DNA of 64,000 nt from Methylobacter sp. (GCF_030680395.1 NZ_JAUXVR010000014.1:1-64000); one strand, 5' to 3'; counted from the stretch's first letter, positions 17,869 through 29,169 are shown. Program-made: numbers and translations. The notes: a model not told the origin generated them from the sequence alone.

Positions 17869-19338
17869 TTATTTACGATTAAACAATCCAACCAGATACG
17901 CAAATCTGACCGACCGCTCATGTGACAATTGATTCCACTGAAAGCGCCACTTCCAGTTACCCACCGTCGTACCTGGAGTATTCATTCGATGCTCGGAACC
18001 CAGCTCCAAAATATCCTGCATGGGAATTACCGCAAGATTTGCAACCGATGCCAACGCCGCATGAATCAGCGCACAATGCAATGGCATTGCCGGATTGCCG
18101 AGATAATTGTAAATGTAGTTTTTCTCATCATTGCTGATACTCTCCAACCAACCTAAAGTCGTGTCATTATCATGAGTCCCGGTATAAACAACGCAGTTTT
18201 TTTCATAATTGTCGGGCAAATAAGGATTATCAGGGCCGCCACCAAATGCAAACTGCAAAATCTTCATGCCGGGTAAATCGAACTCCTCTCTTAACGCCTC
18301 GACTTCGGGAGTAATAATACCCAAATCTTCAGCAATTAACGGAATCGACCCATGCTCTGCTTTTATTGCATTCAATAATGCCTTGCCTGGCGCCTTAACC
18401 CATAACCCATTAATTGCGGTGTCTTCATTTGCTGGTATCTCCCAAGCCGCTTCAAGCCCCCGAAAATGATCAATTCGAATAATATCAAACATCTCAAGTT
18501 GGGTTTTCATCCTTTCAACCCACCAATGAAATCCGGTTTTCTTCAGATAATTCCAGTTATAGTGCGGATTGCCCCAACGCTGTCCTGTTTCAGAAAAATA
18601 ATCAGGCGGCACTCCCGTCACGACAGACATTTCACCTGATTCATTGAGTTTAAAAACATCGCGATGAGCCCAGACATCAGAGCTGTCATAAGACACAAAA
18701 ATAGGGATATCCCCAAACAAAAACACGCCATGCCGGTTGGCATAAGCTTTTAATTCCAGCCATTGCTGAAAAAACACATATTGCTCAAATTTAATACGAT
18801 CAATTTGTGTTTTTAGCCGGCGACGCGCCTCTTTTATTGCTTTTTCGTCCCTTTCTTTAAAATGCTCAGGCCATTGATTCCAACATTGTTGATTAAATTC
18901 AACCCTAAGAGCTATAAACAAAGCAAAATCATCAAGCCAAAATGCTTTTTCCTGACAAAAGTGCGTAAAGCTATTCTGATCCTGTCGTTCGGCACGCTCC
19001 AAAAACCCATAATAGGCCTTTGTTACCAAACACCTAACAGCGCAGTCGCCGGCACATTCTTCACATTTATCAGAACCCTGCAGCCAACCTTGCTTCACCA
19101 ACCAATCAATATTAATTAATTCCGGATTACCGGCATGAGCGGACAAACACTGATAAGGCGAACCATCCGCATGGGTCATGCCTAAAGGCAAAACTTGCCA
19201 TACGCTAACCCCGGAATCATGCAGAAATTTTACAAAATTATAAGCTTCCCCCCCTAAATCGCCTTGCCTGCCCGCACCCGGTAACGATGTAATATGTAAC
19301 AAAATACCGGCTCGACGTTTATTTAAGATGTCATTCAC
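17869..19338 (-). CDS. malQ: 4-alpha-glucanotransferase (amylomaltase)
   Basis: GH77 enzyme that transfers alpha-1,4-glucan segments and disproportionates maltooligosaccharides, working with glycogen phosphorylase or debranching products in the cytoplasm. The 489-residue protein opens with RRAGILLHITSLPG. The nucleophile is in RIDHFRGLE, the acid/base in IAEDLG, and the third Asp in GTHDNDT. Start is GTG at 19338. It is the last gene of a minus-strand run glgC-GH57-malQ, with a 76-base gap after the GH57 gene. Confidence 0.95.
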   Translation of the reverse strand: MNDILNKRRAGILLHITSLPGAGRQGDLGGEAYNFVKFLHDSGVSVWQVLPLGMTHADGSPYQCLSAHAGNPELINIDWLVKQGWLQGSDKCEECAGDCAVRCLVTKAYYGFLERAERQDQNSFTHFCQEKAFWLDDFALFIALRVEFNQQCWNQWPEHFKERDEKAIKEARRRLKTQIDRIKFEQYVFFQQWLELKAYANRHGVFLFGDIPIFVSYDSSDVWAHRDVFKLNESGEMSVVTGVPPDYFSETGQRWGNPHYNWNYLKKTGFHWWVERMKTQLEMFDIIRIDHFRGLEAAWEIPANEDTAINGLWVKAPGKALLNAIKAEHGSIPLIAEDLGIITPEVEALREEFDLPGMKILQFAFGGGPDNPYLPDNYEKNCVVYTGTHDNDTTLGWLESISNDEKNYIYNYLGNPAMPLHCALIHAALASVANLAVIPMQDILELGSEHRMNTPGTTVGNWKWRFQWNQLSHERSVRFAYLVGLFNRK

Positions 19339-19414
19339 ACTTAGTGATCTCTCGTTTATGTTTTCAGTTGTTAGTTTTATTAAATGCGGAGGACTAAATA
19401 CTAATAACCATCAA

Positions 19415-21109
19415 TTATGTAAGCTCGACGCCTGGACGCATTGCCCCCCCCATAGCCGGAGTACCGGAACCTTGCGTAAATGACATCGCCAGATAAGCGG
19501 GCGGCTCTTCACCCAGCAATCTATATAAATTAGCCAAATTGAGCCGGAATTGTTTTTCAAAGTTACTGACCGCTTCGCCTGGATTATAATCGCCAAACCA
19601 CCAAAACCAGTCAGAACCTTCACAGACGGCCAGCTGAAACTCAGCCTGTTGCACTTGCTTATCCGTTAATGTGCCCGCTGAAATGACCTTGTCAAATGCC
19701 CATTTAACATCGCCCAGCATATCCCAACCCCGATTCTTGTCCGCATCACCTATCCAGGTCGAGAACGTACCGTAAACCCAACTGCCCGCAACCATTTTTA
19801 CCAGTGGTTTAATCTCAACCTTACTTTGCAAACATTCTGAAAAAGTAGTTAATTCAATATTTGGATGACCGGCCAATCGTTGATACAAGGCACTGAGAAA
19901 GTAATAGCCATTAGCAGGAAAATATTCCCATGCATTCTCCCCATCCATGATGATTGAAACCACTTTATCACCGGACTCATGTACAGCAATATTTTCGAGA
20001 TGATGAATCAAATCGCCAACTGCATCATCGGCATGCCATTTAGAATATTCAAAACCGATCAGGTCAGATAGGCCGTCATCACGAAAAAAACAGGCTATAT
20101 CGGTTTTCTGAAGCTTAAAAGGATGATGAATTCCTGATGTTTTGTCGTTTTCAGGAAGATTCAAACTATTATGCAGCACAGAACCACCGCTTGCAGTCCA
20201 GTCAAAGCCAAAATCACCCAATATTTTTAACGTCTGATCACTAACACTGCCTTCCGAAGGCCAGCATCCTTTAGGTTTAAAACCAAATAATCGCTTAAAG
20301 GTCTGCACACCCTTGTCAAGATGCCACCTTACGCGTTCTTCTCCGCCCGGATAGGTATCCAACTCCGGCAAAGGAGCATCAGGCATAGCTTCATGGGTAG
20401 ACTTCAAATCCAGTAAAAGCGGTATGATAGGATGTGCGTAAGGCGTCACAGAAAGCTCAACCTGCCCTTTTCTGGCTAATGCCTTATATCGACAGATAAT
20501 ACTGCTCAGTTGCTCGGCAATAACCTCTATAATTTCGATCCTGTCGTGTAGCGTATAGCCGGATCCTTTTTCTATCAGCCGCTTTATTCGACTATCGGTT
20601 AACTTTATTGTTTCTCCCATCCAAATCAGATGATACCAAGCCAGAACATCACTGATAAACTGAGAATTGACGTAAGTTAATGAATCATAATGATGTTCAA
20701 GCCAATCGGCCATCTCAATCAATCTTTTGAAAGTCGGGTAACGGTTTATTTGCCTTTCCCTGTTCGCTCGCATACAGTCTTTAACCAATCTCATGCGTTC
20801 TTCAGGATCTGCCGGGATACTAGGATCAACCAGTGCCGCCAATAAAGGATCGGTGATCGAAATACGATCATGCAAGTAGCCGTTGACCTGCTTGGCATAT
20901 TCCTCAATTTGTTCCAAAAGTATGGGCGCAAAATTCACTACCGCCTTGGCCTGCGGTACGGCTTCCAGATGCGCGACCATATCTACATAGTCTTTAATAA
21001 CATGCAGATACGTCCATGGCAGCTTAAATTCCCCCGATTGTAAGTCCCTATATTCCGGCTGATGCATGTGCCAGCACAAGACTAACTTCAATTTTTTTTT
21101 ATCTGACAT
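19415..21109 (-). CDS. GH57-family alpha-glucan glycosidase
   Basis: 564-residue glycoside hydrolase family 57 protein. It has the family region HMHQP near the N-terminus, a likely catalytic Glu in [11 protein letters not shown] and a catalytic Asp in MDGENAWE. Family members include alpha-amylases, amylopullulanases and 4-alpha-glucanotransferases; the exact activity cannot be told from the sequence alone. It overlaps glgC by 11 bases on the same strand and precedes malQ, so it belongs to the glycogen operon. There is no signal peptide, so its substrate is cytoplasmic glucan. Confidence 0.85.
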   Translation of the reverse strand: MSDKKKLKLVLCWHMHQPEYRDLQSGEFKLPWTYLHVIKDYVDMVAHLEAVPQAKAVVNFAPILLEQIEEYAKQVNGYLHDRISITDPLLAALVDPSIPADPEERMRLVKDCMRANRERQINRYPTFKRLIEMADWLEHHYDSLTYVNSQFISDVLAWYHLIWMGETIKLTDSRIKRLIEKGSGYTLHDRIEIIEVIAEQLSSIICRYKALARKGQVELSVTPYAHPIIPLLLDLKSTHEAMPDAPLPELDTYPGGEERVRWHLDKGVQTFKRLFGFKPKGCWPSEGSVSDQTLKILGDFGFDWTASGGSVLHNSLNLPENDKTSGIHHPFKLQKTDIACFFRDDGLSDLIGFEYSKWHADDAVGDLIHHLENIAVHESGDKVVSIIMDGENAWEYFPANGYYFLSALYQRLAGHPNIELTTFSECLQSKVEIKPLVKMVAGSWVYGTFSTWIGDADKNRGWDMLGDVKWAFDKVISAGTLTDKQVQQAEFQLAVCEGSDWFWWFGDYNPGEAVSNFEKQFRLNLANLYRLLGEEPPAYLAMSFTQGSGTPAMGGAMRPGVELT

Positions 21110-22379
21110 AATGTCTTTTTTGCCCCAGCATATCCGGCGTAACCAAAACGACTCCGCCAGGACTTACATGAAATTTCTTTTCGTCTTCCGCCCTGTTTTC
21201 ACCAATCACAGTACCTTCCGGAATTTCACAGCCTTTTTCTATAATCGCCTTGGTAATGCGGCAATGACGACCGATATTAACTTCCGGCAAAACGATAGTA
21301 TCTTGCAAAGTCGTGTACGAATTAACGCGGACATTGGAGAATAATAAAGAATGCCTGACTTTTGCCCCGGAAATAACACAGCCTCCTGAAACCATGGAGT
21401 CAACTGCCAGACCTCGTCTTTTGTCACTGTCAAAAACAAACTTGGCCGGTGGCGTTTGCGCCTGATAAGTCCATATAGGCCAGGTTTTATCATATAAATT
21501 TAAATCCGGCTTTACGCCAATCAATTCCATATTGGCAGACCAATATGCATCAATGGTACCTACATCGCGCCAGTAACTTTGCGCTCCACTTTGTAGATCC
21601 AAAAAAGGATAAGCATTAGCTACATATTTATCGATAACGGCAGGAATAATATCTTTACCGAAATCACGACTTGAGCCTTTGGTATCGGCATCTTTAAGTA
21701 ATTGTTCAAACAGAAAACCGGCATTAAAAATATAAATACCCATTGACGCCAACGCCGTATCGGTTCTGCCCGGCATAAGGGGTGGGTGCTCAGGCTTTTC
21801 CACAAAAGCCCTGACCCGCCGGTTTTCATCCACATCCATAACGCCGAAAGCCGTTGCATCCTGCAACGAAACTTCTATACAACCTATTGTTAAATCGGCA
21901 TTTTTTTCAACGTGATCGGCAAGCATCGCGCCGTAATCCATTTTATAAATATGATCGCCGGCCAGCACTAAAATATGTTCAGGATGACGACTACGCAGAA
22001 TATCAATATTCTGGAAAATAGCGTCAGCGGTTCCTTCATACCATGAGTTCTCATCATGCCGTTGTTGAGCGGGCATCAAGTCGACATATTCGCCAAATTC
22101 ACCACGTAAAAAACCCCAGCCCTGCTGAATATGCCTGATCAATGAATCCGACTTATATTGGGTCAAAACACCTATCTTGCGTATACCGGAATTCATGCAG
22201 TTCGATAATGGAAAATCAATAATTCGAAACTTGCCACCGAAGGGCACGGCTGGCTTAGCGCGCCAATCGGTCATATTCATTAATCGTGAACCGCGACCAC
22301 CCGCCAATATTAATGCAATGGTATTACGGGTTAAGTGACTGACATTATGATCATGCTTTTGCTTGCTTGACGCTGACAT
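21099..22379 (-). CDS. glgC: Glucose-1-phosphate adenylyltransferase (ADP-glucose pyrophosphorylase)
   Basis: Makes ADP-glucose from glucose-1-phosphate and ATP, the committed step of bacterial glycogen synthesis. The 426-residue protein has the nucleotide loop LAGGRGSRL, the [14 protein letters not shown] block and the FVEKP substrate site; the C-terminal half is the left-handed beta-helix ([13 protein letters not shown]). ATG follows GGAGATGAAAA. First gene of the minus-strand operon glgC-GH57-malQ and divergent from glgB, with 91 bases between for both promoters. Members are usually allosterically controlled by sugar phosphates. Confidence 0.96.
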   Translation of the reverse strand: MSASSKQKHDHNVSHLTRNTIALILAGGRGSRLMNMTDWRAKPAVPFGGKFRIIDFPLSNCMNSGIRKIGVLTQYKSDSLIRHIQQGWGFLRGEFGEYVDLMPAQQRHDENSWYEGTADAIFQNIDILRSRHPEHILVLAGDHIYKMDYGAMLADHVEKNADLTIGCIEVSLQDATAFGVMDVDENRRVRAFVEKPEHPPLMPGRTDTALASMGIYIFNAGFLFEQLLKDADTKGSSRDFGKDIIPAVIDKYVANAYPFLDLQSGAQSYWRDVGTIDAYWSANMELIGVKPDLNLYDKTWPIWTYQAQTPPAKFVFDSDKRRGLAVDSMVSGGCVISGAKVRHSLLFSNVRVNSYTTLQDTIVLPEVNIGRHCRITKAIIEKGCEIPEGTVIGENRAEDEKKFHVSPGGVVLVTPDMLGQKRHYVR

Positions 22380-22470
22380 TTTTCATCTCCATGTGGAATA
22401 GACTGACAACTCTTGATGTGTTTGGTAACATTCACCTAACTATTATTCCACTACGCCGAGGCTATTCATA

Positions 22471-24645
22471 GTGAAAAAGCAATCTAAAAACGCACTTGAT
22501 TCTGATGCTATAAAAATCATGGAAGCCAGACATCATGATCCTTTTTCAATTTTAGGTCGCCATCTCAAGAACAATCACATTCAAGTTAAGGTGTATCTGC
22601 CTTATGCAGAAACAGTATGCTTTAGCCACAACGGCGCTGTTTTAAACCGGCTACCCGATACGGACTTTTTCGAATATAACGCCGAACATAAACAATTGCC
22701 AGAACATTATCAATTGTCCTGGATCGACAAGGACGGTTACAGCCACGAAAACCATGACCCGTATGATTTTGGCACGCAATTGCCGGAGTTCGACCAGCAT
22801 TTATTCGGGGAAGGCAAACACTGGCACATTTACCAAAAAATGGGCGGACATCTGCATAACGCAGATGGTATTGACGGGGTTCTATTTACGGTCTGGGCAC
22901 CCAACGCCGGACGGGTCAGCGTGGTGGGCGATTTTAATCGCTGGGACGGACGCTGCAACCCAATGCGTAGCTTGGGCGGCAGCGGCATCTGGGAGCTGTT
23001 TATGCCGGATCTGCAAGCCGGCTGTTACTATAAATTTGAGATATTAAACCGCAATACCCATGAGATTCTGTTAAAAACCGACCCTTACGGCCAGCAGTTT
23101 GAGTTCCGTCCCAATACCTCATCCATTGTAATCCATGAACACAGCCATGCCTGGCAGGATCAGCAATGGATGAGTGATCGTGTCCGTCACAATTGGCTGC
23201 ATGAACCCATGTCTATCTACGAGGTTCATCTGGGCTCCTGGCGACGCGATCATCTGGGCAATTTCCTCAATTATCGTGAACTGGCCGTGCAGCTGGTTGA
23301 TTATGTCAAAGAGATGGGCTTTACCCATGTTGAATTATTGCCGGTGACCGAGCATCCGCTGGATGCCTCGTGGGGTTATCAAACCACCGGTTATTTTGCC
23401 CCGACCAGCCGTCACGGCACACCGGATGATTTTCGCTATTTTATCGACACCTGCCATCAAAACGGTATCGGCGTAATTCTGGACTGGGTGCCCGCGCATT
23501 TCCCCAAAGACAGCTTTGCTCTGGCTCGTTTTGACGGCAGCGCGCTTTATGAGCACGAAGACCCGCGCAAAGGCGAACACCGCGATTGGGGCACATTAAT
23601 CTATAACTACGGCCGCAATGAAGTTAAAAACTTTTTGCTGTCCAGCGCCATTTTCTGGCTGGAGGAATTTCATCTTGACGGCTTGCGTGTCGATGCCGTG
23701 GCCTCCATGCTGTATCTGGATTATTCCCGTAACGATAATGACTGGATTCCCAACATGTATGGCGGTAACGAAAATCTGGAAGCGATAGATTTTCTGAGAG
23801 AGCTGAATGCCGTCACCCATGACCAGCACCCCGGCACGGTGATGATGGCTGAAGAATCCACGTCCTGGCCACAGGTGACCCGCCCGACCTGGACCGGCGG
23901 ACTGGGTTTTTCGATGAAATGGAATATGGGTTGGATGCATGACACGCTAGCTTACATGAGCCAGGAGCCGATACACCGCAAATATCATCATGACCAACTC
24001 ACTTTCGGTATGCTCTATGCCTTTACCGAAAACTTCTGCCTACCTTTTTCGCACGATGAAGTGGTGCATGGCAAAGGCTCACTGGTCAGCAAAATGCCGG
24101 GGGATGAATGGCAGCGTTTCGCCAATCTTCGGCTGCTATACACCCTGATGTACACTTATCCCGGTAAAAAGCTGCTGTTTATGGGCTGTGAATTCGGACA
24201 AGGCACCGAATGGAATTTTAACAAGGCATTAGACTGGTATGTTCTGGACTATCCGCATCACCAAGGCGTGCAAGCGCTGGTAAAAGACCTGAATAGTCTT
24301 TATAAAAAACATCCGGCTTTATACCAGCATGATTTCGATCATCAGGGGTTTGACTGGATCGATTGCCATGATGTGCAACAATCCATCATCAGTTATCGGC
24401 GCAAGACCGAGTATGAAGATCTGATCATCGTGCTCAACTTTACACCGGTAGCTCGCGAGCAATATCGAATCGGCGTGCCTATGGCGGGCACCTATACGGA
24501 AATATTCAATTCCGACTCCGGTTACTACGACGGCAGCAATATCGGCAACGGCGCGGCATTGTCAGAACCGACGGCATGGATGAATCAGCCGCATTCGATC
24601 AGTCTGACCTTGCCGCCTTTGGGGGCCGTGATTTTGAAATTATAG
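22471..24645 (+). CDS. glgB: 1,4-alpha-glucan branching enzyme (GH13)
   Basis: Introduces alpha-1,6 branches into glycogen. The 724-residue protein has an N-terminal GlgB domain, then CBM48 ([16 protein letters not shown]), then the GH13 barrel. The nucleophile is in [11 protein letters not shown], the acid/base in MAEEST, and the transition-state Asp in [12 protein letters not shown]. It starts with GTG after GAGG. glgA follows 145 bases later, with a palindromic dispersed repeat between. A second, unrelated branching enzyme (GH57) lies near 31 kb. Confidence 0.97.
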   Translation: MKKQSKNALDSDAIKIMEARHHDPFSILGRHLKNNHIQVKVYLPYAETVCFSHNGAVLNRLPDTDFFEYNAEHKQLPEHYQLSWIDKDGYSHENHDPYDFGTQLPEFDQHLFGEGKHWHIYQKMGGHLHNADGIDGVLFTVWAPNAGRVSVVGDFNRWDGRCNPMRSLGGSGIWELFMPDLQAGCYYKFEILNRNTHEILLKTDPYGQQFEFRPNTSSIVIHEHSHAWQDQQWMSDRVRHNWLHEPMSIYEVHLGSWRRDHLGNFLNYRELAVQLVDYVKEMGFTHVELLPVTEHPLDASWGYQTTGYFAPTSRHGTPDDFRYFIDTCHQNGIGVILDWVPAHFPKDSFALARFDGSALYEHEDPRKGEHRDWGTLIYNYGRNEVKNFLLSSAIFWLEEFHLDGLRVDAVASMLYLDYSRNDNDWIPNMYGGNENLEAIDFLRELNAVTHDQHPGTVMMAEESTSWPQVTRPTWTGGLGFSMKWNMGWMHDTLAYMSQEPIHRKYHHDQLTFGMLYAFTENFCLPFSHDEVVHGKGSLVSKMPGDEWQRFANLRLLYTLMYTYPGKKLLFMGCEFGQGTEWNFNKALDWYVLDYPHHQGVQALVKDLNSLYKKHPALYQHDFDHQGFDWIDCHDVQQSIISYRRKTEYEDLIIVLNFTPVAREQYRIGVPMAGTYTEIFNSDSGYYDGSNIGNGAALSEPTAWMNQPHSISLTLPPLGAVILKL

Positions 24646-24667
24646 TCCTTCAAAGTTTGCTTAAAGA

Positions 24668-24739
24668 ATTATCACCACGAAGGCACGAAGGACATGAAGA
24701 AACAAAAAACTTCGTGTCCTTCGTGCCTTCGTGGTGAAT
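24668..24739. repeat. Dispersed repeat family A, copy 1 (MITE-like palindrome)
   Basis: Two inverted arms: ATCACCACGAAGGCACGAAG at about 24670-24689, and its reverse complement with TTCGTGCCTTCGTGGTGAAT ending at 24739. Between the arms are about 20 bases. Further copies are at 44065-44158, 47764-47834, and a half copy at 47350-47376. It sits between glgB and glgA. Confidence 0.85.
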
Positions 24740-24790
24740 AAAAAAGATTTTTAAAGCCTATTTGCCAGTATTTAGCAAAAAAACAACACC

Positions 24791-26224
24791 ATGAAAAAAA
24801 TACTTTTTGTCACCAGCGAAGCCCATCCCCTGATTAAAACCGGAGGTTTGGCTGATGTTTCCGGCAGTCTGCCCAAGGCGTTATCGGAATTGGGTGAAGA
24901 TGTGCGCATTATCATGCCCAATTATCAGGCTATCAAAACGACCGAAGAAGTCCGTTACCTAAGCACAGTCTATGTAAACAATTACGCTGTGAATATTCTG
25001 GAAACCCGGCTACCGGGTACCGGCGTAATCGTGTTGCTGGTAGATTGTCCGGAATTTTTTAATTTTCCGGGCAATCCCTACGTTGATGAACACGGCAAGC
25101 CTTGGGCGAACAGCGCCGAACGTTTTGCCCTCTTTTGCCGCGTCACGGTAGAAGTTGCGATGAACCGGAGCTGGCTGGACTGGAAACCCGACATCGTTCA
25201 CTGCAACGATTGGCAAAGCGGGCTGGTACCAGCGCTGCTGTCACTCGAATACAGCCGTCCCGCTATCGTTTTCACCATACATAACATGGCTTATCAGGGC
25301 GTATTCCCAAGCTCGACTTATCTTTCTTTAAACTTGCCCGGCCAACTTTGGAATCCGAACGGCATAGAGTTTCATGACATGCTGTCATTCCTTAAAGGCG
25401 GCCTGATCTATTCCGATCGTATCACCACGGTAAGCCCGACCTATGCCAAGGAAATTCAAACCGCCGAGTTTGGCTATGGTCTGGAAGGCTTGTTAAGCCA
25501 CCGAAAAGACTTCCTGAGCGGTATTATCAATGGCATAGACACCGACCACTGGAATCCTGAAACCGACACCAGCATCAGCCAAACGTTTAATCGCTTAACG
25601 CTGAATAAAAAGCTGATCAATAAAGCAGCACTACAGGAACAATTAGCCCTACCTGTTGACAAAAATATTCCCGTGTTCGGACTTATCAGTCGTTTGGTGG
25701 AACAAAAAGGCATTGATCTGATACTGGAATGTCTTCCCGAAATGCTGACCCACCCGCTGCAATTTGTATTGCTCGGCAGCGGTAACAAAGGCTTTGAGCA
25801 GCGCTTGCATAATTTTGCCGAAAGTCACCCCGATAAAATATCGATCACTATCGGTTATGACGAAACACTGGCGCATCTGATTGAAGCCGGTGCGGATATT
25901 TTCCTGATGCCATCGCGCTTTGAACCCTGCGGCTTAAACCAGATATACAGTCAACGCTACGGCACCATCCCTGTAGTCAGAAAAACCGGAGGACTGGCCG
26001 ATACCGTTGTCGATACTCTCCCTGAAACGCTGAACAATAACACCGCAACGGGGCTCGTTTTCAATGAAGCAAGCGCCGGCACGCTAATGGAAGCCATTAA
26101 ACGCTCGCTTATCTTATACAGCCACCCTAAAACCTGGAAACAGCTACAAACCAATGGCATGAAAAAAGACTACTCATGGAGTAAAAGCGCCAAACAATAC
26201 ATGACTTTGTATAGCCATCTGTAG
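24791..26224 (+). CDS. glgA: Glycogen synthase (ADP-glucose type)
   Basis: GT5 enzyme that extends alpha-1,4-glucan chains from ADP-glucose. The 477-residue length is standard. The N-terminal KTGGLADVSGSLP is the ADP-glucose binding loop; the C-terminal nucleotide-binding domain has SRFEPCGLNQ and the repeat KTGGLADTV. Follows glgB on the same strand. The hairpin at 26264-26294 lies just downstream. Confidence 0.97.
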   Translation: MKKILFVTSEAHPLIKTGGLADVSGSLPKALSELGEDVRIIMPNYQAIKTTEEVRYLSTVYVNNYAVNILETRLPGTGVIVLLVDCPEFFNFPGNPYVDEHGKPWANSAERFALFCRVTVEVAMNRSWLDWKPDIVHCNDWQSGLVPALLSLEYSRPAIVFTIHNMAYQGVFPSSTYLSLNLPGQLWNPNGIEFHDMLSFLKGGLIYSDRITTVSPTYAKEIQTAEFGYGLEGLLSHRKDFLSGIINGIDTDHWNPETDTSISQTFNRLTLNKKLINKAALQEQLALPVDKNIPVFGLISRLVEQKGIDLILECLPEMLTHPLQFVLLGSGNKGFEQRLHNFAESHPDKISITIGYDETLAHLIEAGADIFLMPSRFEPCGLNQIYSQRYGTIPVVRKTGGLADTVVDTLPETLNNNTATGLVFNEASAGTLMEAIKRSLILYSHPKTWKQLQTNGMKKDYSWSKSAKQYMTLYSHL

Positions 26225-26263
26225 GGTAATTATCCCCTACCGCTCCGACACTCACGAAAAAAC

Positions 26264-26294
26264 CAAGGCTGTAATAATACAACTTACGGCCTTG
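26264..26294 (+). terminator. Possible terminator after glgA
   Basis: CAAGGCTGTAA and TTACGGCCTTG form an 11-base stem with one G-T pair and a 9-base loop, 40 bases after the glgA stop. The T-run behind it is poor (ATTTGTCCT). Confidence 0.5.
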
Positions 26295-26352
26295 ATTTGT
26301 CCTGTTAAGCCACGCTAATCCGCTCTACTTGCAAGATCAGCAAACATATTAA

Positions 26353-27123
26353 ATGACATTTAAATCAACCCGCAATAGCTTCATCATCGCCGTCATCGTT
26401 ATTGGTTTGTTACACCTATTTTTTGGAATCAGCCTAGGATGGCTGGTATTGCCAGGCACAGTTTATCTGGCATTAATCATTTACGGTTCGGCCATCATTC
26501 AATCCAACTTTCACGCCCACGCCTACTGCCATGCGAATGTTTCAGAAAAAGAAATTGCCCTGTCGTTTGACGATGGACCCAACCGGGAATACACCCCGCA
26601 GGTGCTGTCAACATTAGCGCAGCACAATGCACCGGCTACTTTTTTTGTCATCGGAAAAAATATCCAGGGCAATGAAAGCGTTTTGAAGCAAATGGATGCG
26701 GACGGCCACAGCATTGGCAACCACAGCTACACGCATTCTTCTTATGTGGATTTTAAAAGCCTGCAAGGCTTCAAGAATGAACTCAACCAGACCGCAGAGA
26801 GCGTCTTTAAAGTCATCGGCAAACGCATGAAATTATTCCGGCCGCCCTATGGAGTGACCACGCCCAATCTTGTAAAAGCCTCAAAGAGTTTGAATTACAA
26901 CATCATCGGCTGGACCATCCGCTCGCTCGATACAACCGCCGACAGCGCACAAATCATAGCCCGGCGCGTACAAACCCAAATAAAACCGGGGGCTATTATT
27001 CTGTTTCATGACACCTCGGATAAGACTATCCAGGTCTTAAAACAAACGCTTAATTTTGCGAAAGAAAATGGCTATAAGATTGTCAGTGTAGAACGGCTTT
27101 TGAAGATTAAAGCTTATGAATAA
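26353..27123 (+). CDS. Polysaccharide deacetylase family protein (NodB domain)
   Basis: 256-residue protein with two hydrophobic N-terminal segments (about residues 8-30 and 33-50) that anchor it in the membrane, then a NodB/CE4 domain. Its metal and catalytic motifs are SFDDGPN (Asp-Asp) and HSIGNHSYTH (metal His pair), with RPPYG after. Family members remove acetyl groups from N-acetylglucosamine polymers such as peptidoglycan or chitooligosaccharide. Its place behind glgA may be coincidence, since glycogen is not acetylated. It converges with the PLD gene, with two bases between the stops. Confidence 0.85.
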   Translation: MTFKSTRNSFIIAVIVIGLLHLFFGISLGWLVLPGTVYLALIIYGSAIIQSNFHAHAYCHANVSEKEIALSFDDGPNREYTPQVLSTLAQHNAPATFFVIGKNIQGNESVLKQMDADGHSIGNHSYTHSSYVDFKSLQGFKNELNQTAESVFKVIGKRMKLFRPPYGVTTPNLVKASKSLNYNIIGWTIRSLDTTADSAQIIARRVQTQIKPGAIILFHDTSDKTIQVLKQTLNFAKENGYKIVSVERLLKIKAYE

Positions 27124-27125
27124 TT

Positions 27126-28718
27126 TCAATAATACACTCTGAATGACCGCTGTATCTGCTCAAACTCATACAAATAAGGCTTTGCCACTTCGTAATTGGC
27201 GGCTACAACCAGCAAGTCATGGGAAAAAACCGAGGTGTTGTACCAGTTGAAACTGCCTTCTATGACGATATAATCATCAATAATGCAATATTTGGAATGA
27301 ATCGGCGAATACGGCACCGGATGATCGTCCTGTCCGTAAACCAGGCCGACCCCAACACCGGCATACCTTAGCCGGTCTACTGTCGGCAGCAATGGGCGGG
27401 CCAGTTCTTCCGCCATCGGCCGCTCTACACCGATACGCCCCTGTCTGGCCAGATGCCCGTTAAGCAAAATATGCACATTGACGCCCCTGTTCTTGGCATT
27501 GATCAACGCGTTGACCACGCTATCATGATGATCCCCCAACAAATCGCCGATCAGGAATAATGACACTTTGATCGAATATCGGGCGCGGTTAATTTCGGCC
27601 AATATGGCATGATGGGGGCGATAGGGCTTGCCGTTAAGCATGGTATGCCGGCCGAAAGTATAAAGCAGGTTGAAATGGCTCAACGGGTCGATGCCGTATT
27701 TTTGATTAACGCCGCCCCGCTGACTTTGGAAGATGTTATCCAGCAAACGGCAAATGCCTTTGGAATGAAAGGTCATCCCCGATTCCCAATTAGCCCACCA
27801 GCGATCGAAGGTGATATTGAACGAGCCTAATATGCTGTCTTCATCATTAAAAATGATAAATTTGGTGTGCATATCCGGCTCCACTTCAATCAGGTGATGC
27901 TTGGGACTGCAAAACACACCGATCAATTCAATCCCAGAACGCTTTAATCGCGCATAGTTTTGGCTGTTGGTCAGTGTCATTTTTCGCCAATCCACGATGC
28001 ATTGAACCAAAACCCCCTGATCGCTGGCGCTTAGCAAATGGGTAGTGAAATCATGGTCGTCAATGCAATCCACACTGACTTTTATGGTGCATAAGCGCTC
28101 AGGATTCTCGTGCTTGCAGCGGATAACCTTGTCGATAAGGTCGTGAATATAACGCTTGGGATGATAAGGGTGATATTGCTGCCCTTTGGTGAATTTGGGT
28201 ACCAGTTGCAATGCTTCGAAATGATGGTTATACCAATCCACATCGCTCTGCAATTCACCGGCAATCAGCTCATAGGTTCGATAGCTGTTGGCCGTCGCCC
28301 AATCGCCGGTAATCCTTCGATACTGCGGCTGGTCGCCCTGAAGTTGGTGCCAGTCCATAAAGATATATTCGTTTTGGGAGGCAATGGAGCGCTCATCCAG
28401 ATGCACAATAAAGGCGAACTTAATGCAGTTGATCTGGCCGAAGTTGCTGGAAAACGGGTGTATGTAAAAATCCCGCGTACAGCGCTTGTGCCGATCCCAC
28501 TGAATATCATAGGCATCGGTATCGACGATGTAGGTTTCGCAGATCGCATCGCGGTAGACTTTTAAGATAACCTTTACATTCGCCTGAACGCCGTAAAACA
28601 CATCGAAATCTATTTTTCCCCAGCGGATATAGAATTTGTCATTGAAATCATTCACTCTTTGAAAAGAGCCGCCCAGGTTTCCATGAGTCGGCGAGGCATA
28701 GTGTTCAGCTATCTGCAT
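27126..28718 (-). CDS. Phospholipase D-like protein with unknown N-terminal domain
   Basis: About 530 residues. Two HKD motifs of the PLD superfamily are present: HTKFIIFNDED in the middle and HSKYCIIDD near the C-terminus, each followed by GSFN. Both halves of the active site are therefore there. The family includes phospholipases, nucleases and phosphatidyl transferases; the target here is unknown. The N-terminal about 130 residues (FYIRWGKIDFDVFYG onward) look like a beta-sandwich. I chose ATG 28718 because GGAGATAAACCT precedes it; an in-frame start at 28778 lacks this. The next gene upstream on this strand is the EEP-CBM21 gene, about 450 bases away across a repeat region. Confidence 0.8.
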   Translation of the reverse strand: MQIAEHYASPTHGNLGGSFQRVNDFNDKFYIRWGKIDFDVFYGVQANVKVILKVYRDAICETYIVDTDAYDIQWDRHKRCTRDFYIHPFSSNFGQINCIKFAFIVHLDERSIASQNEYIFMDWHQLQGDQPQYRRITGDWATANSYRTYELIAGELQSDVDWYNHHFEALQLVPKFTKGQQYHPYHPKRYIHDLIDKVIRCKHENPERLCTIKVSVDCIDDHDFTTHLLSASDQGVLVQCIVDWRKMTLTNSQNYARLKRSGIELIGVFCSPKHHLIEVEPDMHTKFIIFNDEDSILGSFNITFDRWWANWESGMTFHSKGICRLLDNIFQSQRGGVNQKYGIDPLSHFNLLYTFGRHTMLNGKPYRPHHAILAEINRARYSIKVSLFLIGDLLGDHHDSVVNALINAKNRGVNVHILLNGHLARQGRIGVERPMAEELARPLLPTVDRLRYAGVGVGLVYGQDDHPVPYSPIHSKYCIIDDYIVIEGSFNWYNTSVFSHDLLVVAANYEVAKPYLYEFEQIQRSFRVYY

Positions 28719-28769
28719 AGGTTTATCTCCATGATAAAGACCGTGAATGTGTGAAGTATGGATTGGTAT

Positions 28770-29070
28770 CGTTCCCACGCGTTGCGCTCGTCTTTATACA
28801 CATCTCGAAGTAGACCGGAATAAGCTGGTTCGAGTGGCTGCGAGGTGGCCTTATTCCGGTCTACATCCATCCGAGTCCGCCATTCCAGCGTCCATATCGA
28901 AATGACGCTCTTCGATAGACTTGTGTATAAAGACGAGCGCGCTGCGTGGGAATGCGGTCAAGGCGCGAGTCACGACCAGCGTCTTCCGTTATACGGGACG
29001 CAGCGCGTCCGGCACTGCATTCCCACGCGGCGCGTGGGAACGAGGGTGTCTCGCAGACACTTGCGTATAA
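28770..29070. repeat. Dispersed repeat family B, copy 2 (long)
   Basis: Contains CGTTCCCACGCGTTGCGCTCGTCTTT at the left and GACGAGCGCGCTGCGTGGGAA inverted to it at about 28933-28953. An inner pair GTAGACCGGAATAAG and CTTATTCCGGTCTAC is at about 28811-28865. A second block TTCCCACGCGGCGCGTGGGAA lies near 29020-29040. It shares CCATTCCAGCGTCCATATCGAAATGACGCT with the copy at 43.9 kb. No gene is inside. Confidence 0.7.
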
Positions 29071-29120
29071 CGATGAGCACACTACGTGAAAACAGGGCAA
29101 TCGGCTACTCGCATGCAGGC

Positions 29121-29160
29121 TTTTGGCTTTTGGCTTTTGGCTTTTGCCTTTTGCCTTGTA
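29121..29160. repeat. Tandem 8-base repeat near the end of the EEP gene
   Basis: GGCTTTTGGCTTTTGGCTTTTG and on: about four copies of TTTTGGCT/C, ending in TTTTGCCTTTTGCC. It lies about 20 bases from the stop of the minus-strand gene ending at 29170. Confidence 0.7.
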
Positions 29161-29169
29161 TCTTTTACC

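Noticed and set aside
24668-24739. Possible rho-independent terminator between glgB and glgA
   Set aside because: The hairpin is a dispersed repeat found elsewhere and is not followed by a clear T-run, though it may still affect transcription.
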